Shown here one piece after another: positions 62,348-64,000 of a stretch of 64,000 bases of DNA. A program made the translations under genes and the position numbers. Origin of the DNA: Carnobacterium gallinarum DSM 4847 (GTDB lineage Bacteria; Bacillota; Bacilli; Lactobacillales; Carnobacteriaceae). Location of the stretch: contig NZ_JQLU01000005.1 in the NCBI RefSeq assembly GCF_000744375.1, forward strand, positions 2,961,496 through 3,025,495, read 5' to 3'. Under the pieces are notes generated by a model. It saw only the letters and a list, made by a program, of their open reading frames with translations. It was not told where the DNA came from and did no database searches. Each line of letters starts with the position of its first letter. Position 1 is the stretch's first letter.

Positions 62348-62384
62348 CAGTGTAGTATTAAATTTAAAAAGGGGGTAAATGAGG

Positions 62385-62978
62385 ATGAGAACTTTTAGAA
62401 AAGCTATATTTTATTTGTCTTCATTTATTCCGTTATATCTACTTTTAATCATACAAAATATTAAGATCAGAAACACTAATGACGAGATATTACCATTGAA
62501 TGAAATTATTAAAGAAAATATTTTTAAACAAACCTCAATTACAATTTTTTGGTTTGGGTTATTTATTCTTATTCTTTTATCTGTTACAGGGATTGTATTG
62601 TTTTTTATTGCCTATGGAAAGGCAGATGGGGTAATTGGTGAGCTAAGCGGAGTTGATTTTGTTAGAGAAGATACTATGGGTTATATAGTAACTTATATTG
62701 TACCTTTATTATCAATGGATATCTCTAGTCCAAGAAGCCTGTTAATAAATTTTATTCTATTTATAACAATTGGGACGTTTTATGTTAAAAATGACCAATT
62801 ATTTATGAATCCTTTGTATAATCTACTTGGTTATAATGTTTTTTCAGCAAATAGATGCATTTATATAACGAAGCTAAATAGTAGCCAATTAAGAACAATA
62901 TCTAAAAATAAAGATAAAGTTAATAAAAAGAACATTGTTGGTGATATTTACATTGTCGAAAAAATAGAAAATCATTAA
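62385..62978 (+). CDS. KwaA-like membrane defence protein
   Basis: A 197-residue membrane protein with four predicted helices: about 6-24, 47-72, 98-113 and 119-136, then a cytosolic C-terminal domain. Helix count, size and the partner gene fit KwaA, the membrane sensor of Kiwa. The order here is B then A. ATG 62385 has GGGGG 9 bases upstream; ATG 62379 is too close to the site. A terminator follows at once. Confidence 0.68.
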   Translation: MRTFRKAIFYLSSFIPLYLLLIIQNIKIRNTNDEILPLNEIIKENIFKQTSITIFWFGLFILILLSVTGIVLFFIAYGKADGVIGELSGVDFVREDTMGYIVTYIVPLLSMDISSPRSLLINFILFITIGTFYVKNDQLFMNPLYNLLGYNVFSANRCIYITKLNSSQLRTISKNKDKVNKKNIVGDIYIVEKIENH

Positions 62979-63015
62979 AAAGCATCTCATTCCTAATCGG
63001 TTTGAGATGCTTTTT
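62977..63015. terminator. Bidirectional terminator after the Kiwa-like genes
   Basis: A 13-bp perfect inverted repeat (62977-62989 with 63003-63015), A5 on the left and T5 on the right. It ends the Kiwa-like operon and the convergent minus-strand HTH gene, whose last codons it contains. Confidence 0.9.
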
Positions 63016-63205
63016 CTTTTTTACCAGTTGCTGCCTCCATACCCTCACGAGTCACTACTAGTTGTTTGCCAAATTTTCGTATAGAACCTGCTGGGAACTT
63101 ATCAGGATATTTGCGATACATTTGTCTTACATAATCCTCCGCTTTACCCCAACGCTCAGCAGCTTCTTTTGAATCCATAATATCTTTTGAATTAAGATCA
63201 ATCAT
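62993..63205 (-). CDS. HTH DNA-binding protein of phage right end
   Basis: A 70-residue protein with an excisionase/HTH_17-like pattern (DSKEAAERWGKAEDYVRQMYRK...FPAGSIRKFGKQLVVTREGM). Comparable small genes occur at phage right ends near attR. Ribosome site AAGGAGG is 6 bases before its ATG 63205. It may act with Int or as a local repressor; unproven. Confidence 0.75.
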   Translation of the reverse strand: MIDLNSKDIMDSKEAAERWGKAEDYVRQMYRKYPDKFPAGSIRKFGKQLVVTREGMEAATGKKEKASQTD

Positions 63206-63217
63206 TTAATTTCCTCC

Positions 63218-63310
63218 TTATTTAATAAACAAATTCACGATAGTTAACACGATAGTAATCACGTTCAAAACAATTAAGATTTTTATTAAACGTTCGTTTT
63301 TGTCTGACAT
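63218..63310 (-). CDS. 30-residue membrane peptide
   Basis: ATG 63310 follows AAAGGAAGTGG and opens a 30-codon frame with a charged start (MSDKNERLIK) and one hydrophobic helix (ILIVLNVITIVLTIVNLFI). The TAA overlaps the AAGGAGG of the HTH gene. It might be a toxin-like or membrane-modulating micropeptide. Confidence 0.55.
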   Translation of the reverse strand: MSDKNERLIKILIVLNVITIVLTIVNLFIK

Positions 63311-63319
63311 GTATTCCAC

Positions 63320-63348
63320 TTCCTTTCGTTTGAAAGTCATGATATAAT
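63320..63348 (+). promoter_or_regulatory. Plus-strand promoter facing the toxin-like gene
   Basis: TTCCTT (63320-63325) and TATAAT (63343-63348), 17 bp apart. Its transcript would start near 63355, cross the hairpin 63365-63389 and run antisense to the end of the peptide gene at 63391. An antitoxin RNA is possible. Confidence 0.45.
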
Positions 63349-63364
63349 AGAAGAAAGAATATTA

Positions 63365-63389
63365 AGTTAGGGGATTTTCACCCCTAACT
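63365..63389. terminator. Strong hairpin behind the toxin-like gene
   Basis: AGTTAGGGG (63365-63373) pairs perfectly with CCCCTAACT (63381-63389). On the minus strand it starts one base after the peptide stop and is followed by TAATATTCTTT; on the plus strand by CTTAGTTTT. It resembles a shared terminator of a type I pair. Confidence 0.7.
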
Positions 63390-63390
63390 C

Positions 63391-63504
63391 TTAGTTTTGA
63401 AACTTACTGATTAGATTGGCTAGCGCCGTGAGTAGGTTAGTTATTGCTGTAACTAACAATACTTTTTCTAAGACAGTGAGTTTCTTTTTCTTTCTCGGGT
63501 TCAA
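63391..63504 (-). CDS. 37-residue type I toxin-like peptide
   Basis: Start TTG 63504 with a perfect AAGGAGGTGAT ribosome site. The peptide has a basic start (NPRKKKK) and a hydrophobic helix (VLEKVLLVTAITNLLTALANLI), typical of small membrane toxins of Gram-positive prophages and plasmids. A consensus promoter and a strong hairpin flank it. Short length, the unusual signal strength and the facing promoter suggest a type I toxin-antitoxin locus; a small structural peptide is the alternative. Confidence 0.6.
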   Translation of the reverse strand: MNPRKKKKLTVLEKVLLVTAITNLLTALANLISKFQN

Positions 63505-63530
63505 TTTATCACCTCCTTGACTATATATTA

Positions 63531-63559
63531 ATTATACCCTATACAGGTTATTTTGTCAA
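63531..63559 (-). promoter_or_regulatory. Consensus promoter of the toxin-like gene
   Basis: On the minus strand TTGACA (63559-63554) and TATAAT (63536-63531) with exactly 17 bp between them: a perfect sigmaA promoter, 27 bp before the start codon. Confidence 0.9.
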
Positions 63560-63704
63560 TAACTTAATTCAATTAATTTTAAGAAAAAAACGACTTTCTT
63601 CTATTTAAATAGTCTATGCAAAAAGAAGTTAAAATTTTTATTTAATAGTTGCAATAGAATCATCTTTATCACATGATGAAAATAAACAATAAAGATGTTG
63701 AAGA

Positions 63705-63725
63705 TTGCCAACATTTTGCCAACAT
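63705..63725 (+). repeat. Right integrase arm-type repeat pair
   Basis: Two TTGCCAACAT copies with a T between, identical to 17947-17967. It lies 139 bp inside attR. Nearby, AGGGTTAATTA is repeated at 63806-63816 and 63836-63846. The 360-bp stretch 63505-63864 has no gene; these repeats and the promoter are its content. Confidence 0.7.
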
Positions 63726-63864
63726 TGAAATAAGTATCTATATTTTAAACTAGATTTAAATGGAATGGTTTAAGTTTTTTATTCTCTATAAACCTTAATA
63801 TCCATAGGGTTAATTAGATAGTTTTAGGATTATTAAGGGTTAATTAAATCTGCAGATTGTATAA

Positions 63865-63929
63865 GAAGCCTTCATGGCTGTTCTGAAAATGGATGACGAA
63901 CAACCTAAGAAGTAGCAAGGGTTTGTTTG
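63865..63929 (+). other. attR: right prophage attachment repeat
   Basis: The 65-base copy of the lepA 3' end, identical to attL apart from T at 63879. It encodes the last 17 codons and the stop of lepA but has no start, so it is only a remnant. Confidence 0.92.
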
Positions 63930-64000
63930 AAAATAATTTAATAAAAAAGTAGAATTTCATTATTCTTTCGACCAAAACTATTTTTCTTAGTTTTTGGCCG
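63930..64000 (+). other. Host DNA downstream of lepA
   Basis: Original host sequence after lepA. A hairpin (CCAAAACTA near 63972 with TAGTTTTTGG near 63988-63997) could be the native lepA terminator, but the window ends before the T run can be judged. Confidence 0.6.

Larger units (their letters stand above)
17862..63929. mobile_element. Complete prophage, contractile-tail type, in lepA
   Basis: A 46-kb element bounded by the lepA repeats. It carries all modules expected of a functional temperate myovirus-type phage in standard order: integration/lysogeny, recombination and replication, late regulation, packaging, head, contractile tail (sheath, tube, gp25, J), fibre, lysis, and an accessory right end. 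I see no frameshifted or truncated essential gene. Induction cannot be judged from sequence alone. Confidence 0.93.

Overview
The window is a piece of a low-GC Gram-positive chromosome from the order Lactobacillales. Gene content and protein style look most like Carnobacterium or a close relative; the genus is my inference, the order is well supported. It has two parts: about 17.9 kb of host housekeeping genes, and an apparently complete prophage of about 46 kb (roughly 17862-63929) inserted at the 3' end of lepA.

Host part (1-17911). On the minus strand lie a diacylglycerol/lipid kinase and a DegV/FakB fatty-acid-binding protein. On the plus strand follow truB and ribF, hemW with a nucleoside deaminase, argG-argH, a YbgA-like protein, a Nudix hydrolase, a GRP-family sugar transporter, and the HrcA heat-shock cluster hrcA-grpE-dnaK-dnaJ with a CIRCE operator, then lepA. 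Rho-independent terminators separate most of these units. The arg genes and four others sit between hemW and hrcA, which are neighbours in many Firmicutes.

Prophage left arm (minus strand, 17997-22444). It holds a tyrosine integrase, a membrane protein with Ltp-type superinfection-exclusion repeats, an HsdR-N-like PD-(D/E)xK nuclease, an ImmA-like peptidase and an ImmR-like repressor. A cluster of repressor operators (consensus TTAAACA-N3-TGTTTAA) separates these from cro and the rightward early region.

Early region (22593-33359). Many small proteins are followed by a recombination-replication block: SbcC-like ATPase, RecT-like annealing protein, MBL-fold hydrolase, a DnaD-like initiator containing six 12-bp iterons, and SSB. 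Between 24195 and 24652 there is a protein-free, highly structured stretch ending in a terminator, which I interpret as a noncoding RNA. A terminator at 33315-33359 closes the early operon. Then come the ArpU-like late activator, a phage tRNA-Lys(UUU), and a two-gene cassette (unknown protein plus HTH-ImmA/IrrE protein) that resembles a toxin-antitoxin or defence pair.

Late region (36326-61187). The order is terS, terL, portal, an SPP1-gp7-like head protein fused to an ADP-ribosyltransferase-like domain, LysM protein, prohead protease with a nested scaffold, cement protein, DUF2184 capsid protein, neck proteins, DUF3383 sheath, DUF3277 tube, frameshifted tail chaperone, tape measure with a lytic transglycosylase domain, baseplate hub/spike/gp25/J, a repeat-rich tail fibre, XhlA, two holins and an amidase endolysin. 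Sheath, tube and gp25/J genes show a contractile-tailed (myovirus-type) phage.

Right end (61188-63929). After the lysis genes lie two genes that match the sizes and features of the Kiwa defence proteins KwaB (DUF4868) and KwaA (membrane protein). Their promoter has a perfect LexA/DinR-type box between the -35 and -10 elements. On the minus strand are an HTH protein, a 30-residue membrane peptide, and a strongly expressed-looking 37-residue hydrophobic peptide of type I toxin style. The attR repeat then returns to host DNA downstream of lepA. The prophage therefore appears to carry several accessory or immunity cassettes: Ltp, the nuclease, the HTH-ImmA pair, Kiwa-like genes and a small toxin-like locus.
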